Origin: Ctena decussata | Lineage: Eukaryota; Mollusca; Bivalvia; Lucinida; Lucinidae | DNA: 64,000 bases | Assembly: GCA_963989385.1 (NCBI GenBank) | Contig: OZ022514.1 | Span: 26,081,222 to 26,145,221 of the forward strand | Reading direction: 5' to 3' | Shown here: in pieces, positions 44,257 through 55,200 of the stretch | Position numbering within the stretch: the first letter of the stretch is position 1 | Layout: every line of letters begins with the position of its first letter | Translations under genes and position numbers: made by a program | Notes under the pieces: generated by a model | Seen by the model: only the letters and a program-made list of their open reading frames with translations | Databases searched by the model: none | Told to the model about the DNA's origin: nothing

Positions 44257-44396
44257 AGTAACTTGATCTGGCATACTGTATCACGTCTCGTCGATGAGCT
44301 CATACCATCGGATCACCCTCGACGCAAGCGTCTCGGGTGATCCGATGGTATGAGCTCATCCACTCGACGTGATACAGTACGCCAGATCAAGTTACT
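44257..44396. repeat. 140 bp near-perfect palindrome
   Basis: Symmetric about 44326/44327: 63 of 70 base pairs match by eye. Arms contain AGTAACTTGATCTGGC and GATGAGCTCATACCATCGG, and the centre is GACGC-AA-GCGTC. It could extrude as a cruciform or give a long hairpin RNA. Confidence 0.9.
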
Positions 44397-44448
44397 ATTA
44401 TAATAATGTGTATGTATCACCTATGTGATGTTAGTGCTAATAAAGGAT

Positions 44449-44486
44449 ATGTTATGTTATGTTATGTTACGTTATGTTATGTTACA
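44449..44486. repeat. (GTTAT)n microsatellite
   Basis: About seven GTTAT units, one with C for T, just after the palindrome region. Confidence 0.9.
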
Positions 44487-46042
44487 ATTAAGATAGGAAG
44501 GAGAGAGCCATACCCATTAAATCCCCCATCTTAGGCCAGCAAAGAAGTTTGTATACATTTTTTTTTCATTTATATTGACATTTCTTGAAATCTGACTCAC
44601 AAAATTCATGATGTTTCCAAGAAGGTGAGAATAAATACCACCGCCCAAAACGTAGAATACTGTATCATAGATAACAATTTAACCGTAGAATGATATATCT
44701 TAGCCGAAAGAAACCATAACATCTACCGGCGAGTACTATAGAAAGAAATGATGAAAAAGGCAAATTACGGCGCAAAAGTGACCTTCCGGAAATAGATTTA
44801 AGGTTGGCGGAATACATTATTATGTTTAAGCACCCGACTATGGATTATATTCTACAAATATATGATGAAATGTCTTCTTTCACTTTCTTCTCTATAAAAG
44901 CTGATTTAAGGAAGAATAAAGCACTCATCAGCCCGGAATATATGCATTCTTATGGAAAGACTTATTACAGGCAAATTTTCATATGAATAAAGGCATACAT
45001 ACCTAAATTGACAAATTTTACTCCAGTTTTATAATTTGTTTACACGGTTTCTAATGACGCTTTCTCATAATTCTTTGTAAAACCGGCAAAAACCATAACG
45101 TTAACATTAGCATGCAGAATACCGCAATAACACATCGTAAGTAGTGAAAACGCTTAATCTCACAAATCACTTTCACTACGCTTCAAACATTTTATTTGAA
45201 AATGTAACTCTACTAACGCACACGAACACGTTTATCTTTTAGGTTGTTAATCCATGTGGCAATATGCACTCTTAATATATGATAATAGTTTCAATATTTT
45301 GCATCGAATCTGTTGAATCGTTTAGGGGATTTTCGTGAACTTTCGTACGCACCTCTAACCATAAAACTTCTAAATTTTGGGACATATGTATCGGAGCAAA
45401 GATTAAACTGAAGGAGCTCCTTATCTTCTAATGGATTTTCATAAAACTTTTAAAATATTTAAACCGCTTTCTGTTATCATATTTACTTGCTTATGGTACG
45501 ATTTTTTCAGAGAGAGTTACAGGCCTCGCTCAAACAAGCGACAAACATTTACCGATGTTCATTTAACTTGAAGATACTGTTATCGGTATCTATAGTAGAT
45601 CAAATTTTACCTGGGTTAGGCTAGTATTACAGCCTCATCCACACCTACTACACAACTGCTGTCTTATTTATAATTTAATCCCCCAGCTCAAACGAGGTGT
45701 TACAAGGTCATGAAACAATTGCCAGCACACTGTGTGTGTAGAATAATTGACTTGAAACAATTTTATTATGTCAGACGCATAAAATAAAGAATACCATCCA
45801 TTAGCCAATACGAAAAATATAAAACTATTGTATTACCAGATGGAGAACAGCCTCCATATCCCTGAAAAATAAGAACAATAATTTGGTTAGAAAAATGACC
45901 CTTTCCAACAGCACAGAGACTTTAAAACATCGTTGACTCAACGCTGTTTTAACGTTTTGTGTCTGTAGGGTTACGACGCCATTTTAATGACACTTTTACT
46001 GATTCTCACTAAAATAAATTTACACCCCTTCATATCTGCTCC
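44487..46042. other. Non-coding stretch with one candidate micro-exon
   Basis: No repeat family recognised. On - strand 45861-45837 a 25 nt segment has consensus splice sites; see findings. Confidence 0.35.
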
Positions 46043-46076
<34 letters not shown>

Positions 46077-46204
46077 GAGAGAAAATTCTTATTCTGAAAA
46101 GTATCTTAAACTAGGGAAAGGAAGAATCTACCAGGAAATGAAATCTATTTTGTGTTTCGTTAAATTTATCTCCATTATAACAATTGAGAGACATATTTAC
46201 CGCA

Positions 46205-46458
46205 TAGAATGTACTTGCAGTGATGGAGTGAATGGACTCGGGTCAAACGTCTCACCAGCACATAGGTCACACGGAGGCAGGACCTCGGTTTAAAGTCTCA
46301 TCCGAAAGACTAGAGGAGTGGATGAGGTGGTGGTGGTGGTGTTGGTGGTTGTGGTGGTGGTGGTGGTGTGTGTGTGTGGGTGGGTGAGGGGGGGGGGGAC
46401 CTGTGTCCCCTGCTTTGGTCGTTTCGCGTTTTAACCACTATGCTACCGCCGCTCCAGG
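46205..46458 (-). mobile_element. SINE with TCGGATGAGAC core, interrupted by microsatellite
   Basis: On the reverse strand GGAGCGGCGGTAGCATAGTG resembles a tRNA-like head, and TCGGATGAGACTTTAAACCG and GAGGTCCTGCCTCCGTG match a body I recognise from many invertebrate SINEs. A (GGT)n/(GT)n/G tract (about 46328-46399) has expanded in the middle. Confidence 0.6.
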
Positions 46459-47576
46459 GAAGCATTTAAGGGGAGCAATTCCGCAACTTTCGTTTTTTCT
46501 GCCCTTTAAGGCTGGGATGAACTCTTTAAGGGGAAGAAATTGATCCCATAGGCGCAATTTCAACCGTAAATAGCGGACCTATTACGGAAGGGTCTTGTCG
46601 CCCATGGCAGTAAACAAGAATACTGTTCATGACAAGTAATGAAATATGCAAAAACGGTCAATCCCCTAGTACCTACTAAAGAATGTTTCCCTGTGTAAAA
46701 ATAGTGGAAAACAAGGAGGTTTTCCCGTGCCCCTGAAGTCATGACTTTTTCCGATATTTTGACATACCGCATTTGGGGGCGGGGGGGGGGGGGGGGGAGT
46801 GCGTTGCATTTTATAAAAGTGAGGCCTAAAGTGTTGTAAATAAGCCCCAGCCAAAACACCTCTAACAAACAGTACTAAGGCGATAAATGTAGGTAAACTT
46901 GCAAAGGAAGCAAATTCTACTTTTTTTGCCTCACTTATTAGTAAGGGTCAACTCTTAAGATAAAGAATCTGCTACTTTAGGAGCAAATTCTTTCCTAAAG
47001 AGAAGACCGCATTTGAAAGAGCCACCTCGTCCAAAAAAGTAAAGTTAACAGGAATTCATATAAATTGATTATTTTCTGTAAAGAAGCAGGGGCGTTTATA
47101 AGAGCAGGGCCGTTTATAAGGATTTAATACGGTATACAAAAAAGGGGGTGGGGGTGAAAGAACTAAAGATTAAGATTTACAACTACGTCTCAGTTGAGGT
47201 TCCTAGAATTGGTCTCAATGCGTTAACAAACTTTATTGTAAAATATAAGACGTTTACCGAGCGAATCGCAAATCCGATGAATTATCGATGCAATATCGAA
47301 AGCTTGTTGGTAAAATTTACAAGTCTAGAACACAAATAATTAAGACCATCCAGGGCTTCTACAGTCTCTTTATTCATAATATATTTTGTATGTGATTTGT
47401 ATATGAAGTTAACAAATTCTGGAAAGTTATATCCTTCGAAAGCAAGAAACACAAAAAAGAAGTTAAACAAGTTTTGGTGATGAAATTGGCAGCAGTGACT
47501 ACGCTTTCTACCACCGACTTGTGCAGACCATGTTTCAAATCGACTACAAATACAGTGAATGGTCACAAAAGACACA

Positions 47577-47755
47577 GAGCCCCAGTAGCTCAGTTGGTTA
47601 AGCGACGGCCTACTGATCTAGCGATCTTGGGTTCGAGTCCCGCTAGAATCGGAAATCTTTTCGACCGTAAACGGTGTTTCATTGCACACAGCCTTGTATC
47701 ATCATTCTTCCAACGTCCTGATATGACTGAAATACTGTTGAATACGACGAACAAT
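47577..47755 (+). mobile_element. tRNA-derived SINE-B, copy 2
   Basis: Head AGCCCCAGTAGCTCAGTTGG, B box GGGTTCGAGTCCC, and body CGTAAACGGTGTTTCATTGC and CGTCCTGATATGACTGAAAT shared with copy 1. The head folds no tRNA acceptor stem, so not a tRNA gene. Confidence 0.85.
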
Positions 47756-48394
47756 TGCAAGCCATTCATCCATCTCAAAAGACAAACATTAAGAAAATAT
47801 TTAGTACAGGCGCTTCATGATACTAAGCACAGTTTGTACTGAAAATAAATAAATATTAATGAATGCAAGGCTAACAGCGCATGAAACCTGCCACTGCAAA
47901 CCAACTATGCACTCATTTGTTATTTTTCTTATTTTCCTTCTGCATCGTATTTTAGGTCCCAAGGCAGGGGAGACTACTTTTTACAAATTTTGATTGCAGA
48001 ACACTTTCCTTTGTTCAACCATTTCTGGGTAATCGAAACAGTAAAGGCACCACAGGTTAAAACACCACTTTTTGGGCATATAGTTTATTCTGATTATACC
48101 AATAAGTTTACCTTACGACATTTTTGGACCTGTATATAGCCCTGCAGTAATGTCAGATAACATCGTTGGGTACTTTCTGGTTGTAATAGAAAGCTTTCTT
48201 TACTTTAATTATTTCTGTGAAGCTTCACCAAGAGATTCCAAATATTGATTCAATCATTTAAAACTAAAGGCCTAAACATTTTGGACACTGACAAGCGCCG
48301 AAGCCGTAAGAAATTATTCAAATGCCCATAAGCTATTATCAATACCTAATCATACACCATGCTTGAAGAAAATCGGTCAGTATTCAAAAGTTCT
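47756..48394. other. Non-coding stretch
   Basis: Nothing supported between the SINE and the LINE-A copy. Confidence 0.35.
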
Positions 48395-50790
48395 ATTTTA
48401 TTTTTTCTGTTCTATCTCATAACCTTACAAGGTCGTTAACTAATGACTTTGAAACGATTTCTTTCCATCTTGTCCTATTTTCAGCTGCCCTAGATGTACT
48501 GGCAAAGTCCATTCCTGTCCAAACTTTAATTTCGTCTTCTCAACTCTTCTCCTGACAACTTCTTCTTTTTTCCTATCACGGTGCCCTGCAGAATCGTCTT
48601 TGCAAAACCAGACCTTGAGACGTGGTCAAACCTTATTTTCTGTTTCCTGACCAGGATCAGGAGTTGGCCATATTCTACAATAGCTGCTGTGGTCTTTATG
48701 CGAACATCCTCATTGGTTATATGGTCCTTGTACGAACTTTTCATCTCAAAGGCCTTAGTTTTCTCTCTAACTCTGCTGTCAGGTTCCACGATTAACAGGC
48801 ATACAGGAACATGGGAGTGCATCAGTATCACCACTGATCCAAGAGATATGTTATCTCTCCATAGTGGCTTCAGCTTTGTAAGTGCTGAAATGGCTTGTGC
48901 CATCCTTAATACAAGCTTTTTAGAGCCATCATCTAAGACAATTGCTCCAAGGTATTTGAAATTTGTTACGGTACCCAGCTTCTGCCCTTTTACCTTGGTC
49001 CCCCTCTGGATGCCAATGGCGCTGTTTGTCGTCAGTTTGGTCTTCTCAGCACTGATCTCTATCTTATACCTTATGCAGGCTTTGTCGAGACTGTCAGCCA
49101 GGGCTTCTAGTTCCTGCTTTCCCTCAGCTAGAGCGTCTGTATCATCCGCAAACCGCAGATTGGTAATATATCTGCCACCCCATGCTAACCTTCCCGTCTT
49201 GCTCTTCCAGAGCATCAGACATGATCATTCGAGACAGAAGTTGAAGAGGGTGGGTGACTGAAGCCATCCTTGTCTTAGTCAAACGGTTGTTCGGAACCAT
49301 TCTCCCATGCTTCCATTCATCAGGACTGCACTTGTGCCCTTGTCGTAGAACCACTTTATGGTGCAAACTAGATGTGCAATAATATTGTACTCCCGCAAGG
49401 GGGCCCATAAGGCTGCATGCCAGACTCTGGCAAAGGCTTTTTTGAAATCAACGAAGACATGGTACAGATTTTGCTGATGTCGGAAATGCTTTACACAAAG
49501 GATTGTAAGGTTAGAGATCTGTTCTGTGGTGCTCCTTAGTGCTCTGAATCCAGCCTATTCCTCAGAGATTATCTCTTCGGCTTGTGGTTTAAGCCTGTTT
49601 AAGATGACCTTCAGCGTGATTTGGCTTGAATGATTGATGGGGTTGATGGTTCTGTAGTTCTGGCAAAGCTGTAGATTTCCCTTTTTAGGGATAGTGAAAA
49701 TCAGCGACTTTCAGCGTGATTTGGCTTGAATAATTGATGAGGTTGATGGTTCTGTAGTTTTGGCAAAGCTGTAGATTGCCCTTTTTAGGGATAGTGAAAA
49801 TCAGCGACTGAGTCAATTGGGTAGGCCATTCTCCTGTTCTCCAGATCCTTTTACAGTTTTCTGTTAAAATATAAATCATGGTCTTCCCGCCAGCTTGAAC
49901 CGGTTCTGCTGGTATATTATCAACTCCGGCAGACTTCCCCTTCAACAGTGCTGCTACTGCAATCTCAACTTCCTCACAAAGGATCGTCTGTAAATCTTCC
50001 TCTGGGGCTGAATGCAGTCCAGAACACCGTTGTCCCCATATCGCTCATGGTTGTATAGTTCTGAGCAATATTCTACCCATCTAATGATAATCTTTTGTTT
50101 TCTGTAAGACATTTCCCAGATCTGTCCTGAATAGATGTGGACTGCCTTGTTTCTCTGTAGTTAGATCCTTCACCAGCTGGTATGCTCTCTTGCTGTTGCT
50201 TTTGTTGAGGCAAGAATCAGTCTCCTTGCAAAAACTGGCAATCCAGTCATCCTTAGTTTCCTTCATTGCCTTCCGAGCCGATTCCTCTTATTAGCTAACC
50301 AGTATTCTTTTGCTCCTTATGCTTTATAAAGCCTCTTCTTCAAATCTCTCCTTTCATCACAGAGGTCGATGATATCTCTGGTGACCCAGAGCTTTTTCCT
50401 ACAACGTTCCTTCCCAAGTATCTAACTGGCTGCATCAGTCACTGGTGTATTGTAGGTGGGAATCATGACAACTATGTCCATGTTATCATCCCTCAGACCA
50501 ATGAGTGGTGCGAACTTCCCACCTATTGTTGCTTGAAAAGTGCATGCAACATCTAAGTCCCTTAGCTTCTTAATATCAAACTTCAGTCTTGGCTTGTTTT
50601 GCTTTCTGGCATTCTTTAGATGAACTTGTTTGTGACCAAGGCTAGCCATACAGTTAACGCAAATTTCGGCCGTGGTCATCATATTGCCTGGAGAGGGATG
50701 GTCACCGTCAGGCTTAATGTCGCCCTTGATACATCTTCCGGATTGGTCGCTGCCCGGGTTAACAATGACCGCACCTAATGTCTAAATATC
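48395..50790 (-). pseudogene. LINE-A copy, 2.4 kb, longest in the window
   Basis: Reverse-strand frames give in order GKSAGVDNIPAEPVQAGG, IFTIPKKGNLQLCQNYRTIN (RT fingers), then further on the catalytic LRFADDTDALAEGKQELEA, FKYLGAIVLDDGSK and the C-terminal KIRFDHVSRSG block. The 3' end is at the left (ACCTTACAAGGTCGTT). Several frameshifts, and a 100 bp tandem duplication (49611-49710 repeated at 49711-49809). The short tandem tails of sister copies suggest an RTE-like element; clade not proven. Confidence 0.8.
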
Positions 50791-50829
50791 CCCAAAGGCT
50801 TGAAAAGATAAGCCACATTTCAGTGAAGG

Positions 50830-51600
50830 TCAAGGAGACGCCGTTGCATTTTAAACTAAAGTCTAACAGAGTTCAATCAAGAGCAGAAAATACATTCAAA
50901 GAAAAGAACATGCACCATACTTCGAAGTTTCGGCTATTTAAGCCTTTTCAGTGACCCTGAAATGCTCTGGTGACAAAAGTCAGGGAAACATACAGTAATT
51001 TCCTAATTTTGATAAGGCAGTCGATTGAAAGGCTAATAAATATCTAAACGGGGTCCAAATTAATAAAAAACATGGTCTAGATATAAAGGATCTTACATGA
51101 GTGCTAATGTATTATTGAATTCATTAAACGAGTTGGGGAAAATGATAAGCTGTGAGGCTCTGCCGAGCATCTTATCGTGTTCACCAACGAGTTTATTCTG
51201 TTTATCATAAGACACTAAAATCGCGTTTTATTTGCAAATTTTGCACTAAAACGCCTGATTTCGCCATTAGAAAACGCGACGTTATATGGACGTCAACGCA
51301 TAACGTTACCACGTAATTTGCATATTGCATATCTAATCCACTAAAGGATTATCGTTTTAAATGCATGGCTTTATTACACCCTCAGATGCGACGTCATATG
51401 ATATTACGAGTGTAAACCAATCACAAATTTATGAATTCCCAGAATATATCCTCCGATCTCAAAGGACAAACATAAGATATAATTTGCACTATGGATGATG
51501 TGCGGGGAGACGTTTTACGTTCGCCACACGGCATATCCCCAACTGCAGTGAAGTTAAATTAAAATCTAAAAGAGGTCAATCAAGAGAAGAGTCCATTTTG
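50830..51600. mobile_element. Element E, copy 1, with short direct terminal repeats
   Basis: The segment near 50858 (TCTAACAGAGTTCAATCAAG) recurs at 51560 (TCTAAAAGAGGTCAATCAAG), giving direct terminal repeats; the body matches 57831-58288 (GCAGTCGATT, GATCTCAAAGGA, GGGGAGACGTTTTACG). M2 is inserted in it. Non-coding. Confidence 0.6.
51086..51410. mobile_element. MITE-like element M2, copy 2
   Basis: Close relative of 22873-23202. The same position in element E copy 2 (about 58060-58090) lacks it, an empty-site comparison that puts its borders near 51086 and 51410. The ends read TTACATGAGTGC and GATATTACGAGTGTAA, weak inverted repeats starting TTACA. Confidence 0.75.
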
Positions 51601-51970
51601 CTTCTCAATAAACTGGCAAAATTAGTATAAAGCAATACTGGACCTGGCTCACGTTTTGAACAAAAAGACAACAAGGATAATTATCAGGTAGAGACAAATT
51701 AACTGCTCTTAGTTTTCTGTTTTGAAATTTTGTTGTGTGCAAAAATTAAAATTTCTGAAAAAAGGGACAACTAAAATAATTATAGCAACTGTCGTTGAAA
51801 GTGACTGTTTGGTTTCAATGGAGTTAGCCATTTAAAGGATGCAGGTAGAATGGGAAAGAGTGAAAACCCTGATCGGAATACTCCGACAGTCTGATTTGGA
51901 TTAGCACTGTCTGCGCATATCTATAGGTCAAACATTTAGAATTTGTATGGTAAAAATAAAATAAATGTAC

Positions 51971-52046
51971 CTCCACTGTTTTCAATTCGTGCATTTCGCC
52001 GTCTTTTGTCATCCATTTCTCATGCGTGGCCTTGAACCGTTGTTGC
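51971..52046 (-). CDS. Membrane-protein gene exon: cytoplasmic part 2
   Basis: Acceptor TTTGTTTTCTGGTCAG, donor GAG|GTACAT. Its single entry base completes the Pro codon left by the previous exon; 25 codons follow (QQRFKATHEKWMTKDGEMHE then LKTVE), ending in phase 0. The intron before it is 6.6 kb and contains the inverted A/B/Z arrays. Confidence 0.72.
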
Positions 52047-52227
52047 CTGACCAGAAAACAAACGAAAAAGACTTTAGTTTGAAGGAAAAATAAAAAAAAA
52101 ACTGGCATTTTTTTAAATTTAATATGGTGCTTTGCACGATTACATAACTGGATCCATAACCAGACTTTATGACAATTACAAACCCTTAGTGTGCTGAGAA
52201 AAAAACAACAACAAAAAAAGAAAAAAA

Positions 52228-52266
<39 letters not shown>

Positions 52267-55200
52267 CCGGACCGGCAGTTATCTGATGTATTAGCTGAAT
52301 TTGTTGACGATTTGGAATGTAACAAAATGAGGTGCCACTGTATGGCTTTCCAGGTGAAGGTTCTTAAGGTAATGAATATGGTTCAACTTTTACACGGAAA
52401 AATCCTAATGTAGAAGCAATTCTTTCTTTGAAGAGCAGACCTCCTTTGGATGCTTTTTTTTTGTCCAGGGAAGCACATACAAAGTCACAAAGTTGTTCTC
52501 CTTTGTAAAAAAAGACGGAAGTACACGGTTGTATGCCATACGCCTTATAGTTTTCTCTCTCTTTCGTTCTATTTCATAGCATTTTTTTTACTTTCGAGTA
52601 AGTCTCAGTCAGATGGGAGTAAAACAATTCTTTACCAGACTGATCTCTGTTGAAGATGAACCCGTTACAGGGAATACGAGAAATTGCGCATTTCAAGAAA
52701 AAAAAATTGTTTTGTTGGTGACAGTTTTATTCTAAAAGGCATATGTACAAGCCAAACTTATGGCAAATATGCTTATACGATCATATTAGACTTGTCTCCT
52801 TCTGTCGGGAAACATAAAGACAGGTGCTTTAATTGAATATACTTTGTTCAGCATGATTTTCAGGATAAAACAATAGGCTGACAAATGCAAATGATGAAAC
52901 TGATCGTCTTTGATGGTGTATTTACAAAACCATTTATGTTCTTTTTCTTCGAAACATTCATCTTTTAAGATGCAGCCCCACACATCGCTGAGGTATTTTA
53001 ATTACTCTGAGATCATTCCTCCTTACGTGTAATGGCAACATACTAACTGACTAAAACCGTTACTTACTCTCCTTTTATCGGAAAACATAAAGATAGCCAT
53101 TTTAATTGAATATATTTTGCAGAGTATGATTTTCAGGCCAAAAAAAAGGATAAATAATAATAATAATAATGATAATAATAATAGTAATATTGAAAAGCTG
53201 ACATATGGTTTTTAGCTCGTGTGCGTGCGAGTGCCGGTGCGCGTGCGCGTGTGCCTTTGTAAACAAGAGCTAGAGTCTTAAACTTACTCCATATATGCGT
53301 CTGGGGACGATCTACTGAAAGCAGGGATGCATATTTAGCCTTGAACAAACGTTCCCGGTTGATTGAACATAGAAAAACATATCCACCTGTTGCGGTTAGC
53401 TCAGATTCTATGTAAACACAAAGGGTAGATTCTTCAAACTTGTTCCCTAGATACATCTGAGGAAGATCTACTGAAAGTGATGATACACATTAAGCCATGA
53501 CCTATTTTTCACGGTTGATTGAACATAGAAAAAATAATCATCTGTTGGATTAAGTTCGGTCTTTTAAGTAACTGCAAGCGTTAGAGTCTTCAAACTTGCT
53601 CCATAGGTATCATAAGGGAAAGATCTATAGAAAGCAACGATGCCTTCCATGTGCAAATCCATGAAATAGTGTTGCATATATGAGGGTTACACATTTGATT
53701 ATGAAATATAGGTCACGCTGATAAATACGTCTTGGCAGATCTGCTGAAAGCAGTGATGTATATCATGCCCTGGGCTTAATTTCACAGATGATAAACATAG
53801 AAAAAATATTTACCTTTTCTATTAAACTCAGTTTCTAAGATACCGTCAGGGCTAGAGTCTTAAAACTTGCTCCATAGATACGTCTGGAGAAGATCTACTG
53901 AAAGTTGCGATTTATATCTTTCCATGGCCTATATAACACGGTTGATTGAAAAGAAAAAACGATATTTACCTGTTGCGTTTAGCTTAGTTTCTTAGAAACT
54001 GCAAGGGCAAGAGTTTTCAATCTTGCACCGTAGATACGTCTGGGAAGATCTACTGAATGAAGCGATGCATATCGGGCCCTGGGCGACATTTCACTGTTGA
54101 TTGAACATAGAGAAAATATTAACGTGTTGCGTTTACCTCCGTCTATAAGTAACAGCCAGCGCTAGAGTCTTCAAGTTTGCTCCATAGATACGTCTGGGAA
54201 AGATCTTCTGAAAGTTGCGATTCATATCTTTCCATGACCTATATAACACGGTTAATTGAAAAGAGAAAACAATAGTCACCTATTGCCTTTAGCTCTGTTT
54301 TTTAGTTACCGCAAGGTCTAGAGTCTTCAATATTACTCCATACATAAGTCTGGGAGAGATCTTCTGAAAGCAGTGATGCATATTGGGCCCTGGGGTAAAT
54401 TTCACGGTCGATTGAATATACAAAAACACATTCACATGTTGCATGTAGCTTAGTAACTAAGGATCAGCAAGTGTTTGAGACTTCAAACTTGCTCCATAGA
54501 AACCTCTAAGAAAGATCTACTGAAAGCCGCAATGCGTATCGGGCAATGGCTTATATTTCACGGTTGATTGAATATAGAAAGAAATGTTCACCTGTTGCGT
54601 TTAGTTCAGTTTCTAAGTAACCGCAAGGGCTAGCGGCTCCAAATTTGCTTGCTCCATAGGGGAAGATCCACTGCAGCCATGCAACTGGGCCATGGGTTAT
54701 ATTTCACGGTTGATTGAACAGAGGAGATTATTCGCCTGTTGCGTTTGCTTAGTTCCTAAGTAACTGCAAGTGCTAGAGTCTTCAAACTTACTCCATAGAT
54801 ACGCCTGGGGAGATCCACTGAAAGCAGTCATTACATCGGGCCATGACATATATTTAAGGGTTGTTTGAACATAGTAAAACATCACCTGTTGCGTTTAGCT
54901 CAGATTCTATGTAACCACAAAAGCAAGAGTATTCAAACTTGTTCCATAGATATATCTGAGGAAGAAAATGGAGACGCATATAAAGCCATGATCTATATTT
55001 CACGGTTGATTGAACATAGCAAAATATTCATTTGGTGGGTTTAGTTCGGTCTTTTAAGAACCGCAAGGGCTAGAGTCTTCAACATTGCTCCATAGGTATC
55101 ATAAGGGGAAGATCTACTGAAAGCAGCGATGATTTCCATGTGCAAATCCATGAAATAGTGTTGCAAATATGAGGTAAAGTCACTTGACCATGGAATATAG

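Noticed and set aside
46560..46868. Proline-rich frames on the reverse strand
   Set aside because: Prolines come from a poly-G/C tract at 46778-46798.
47577..47652. tRNA gene (A box and B box present)
   Set aside because: The 5' and 3' ends do not pair as an acceptor stem, and the sequence continues into a body shared with 41367-41565, so it is a SINE head.
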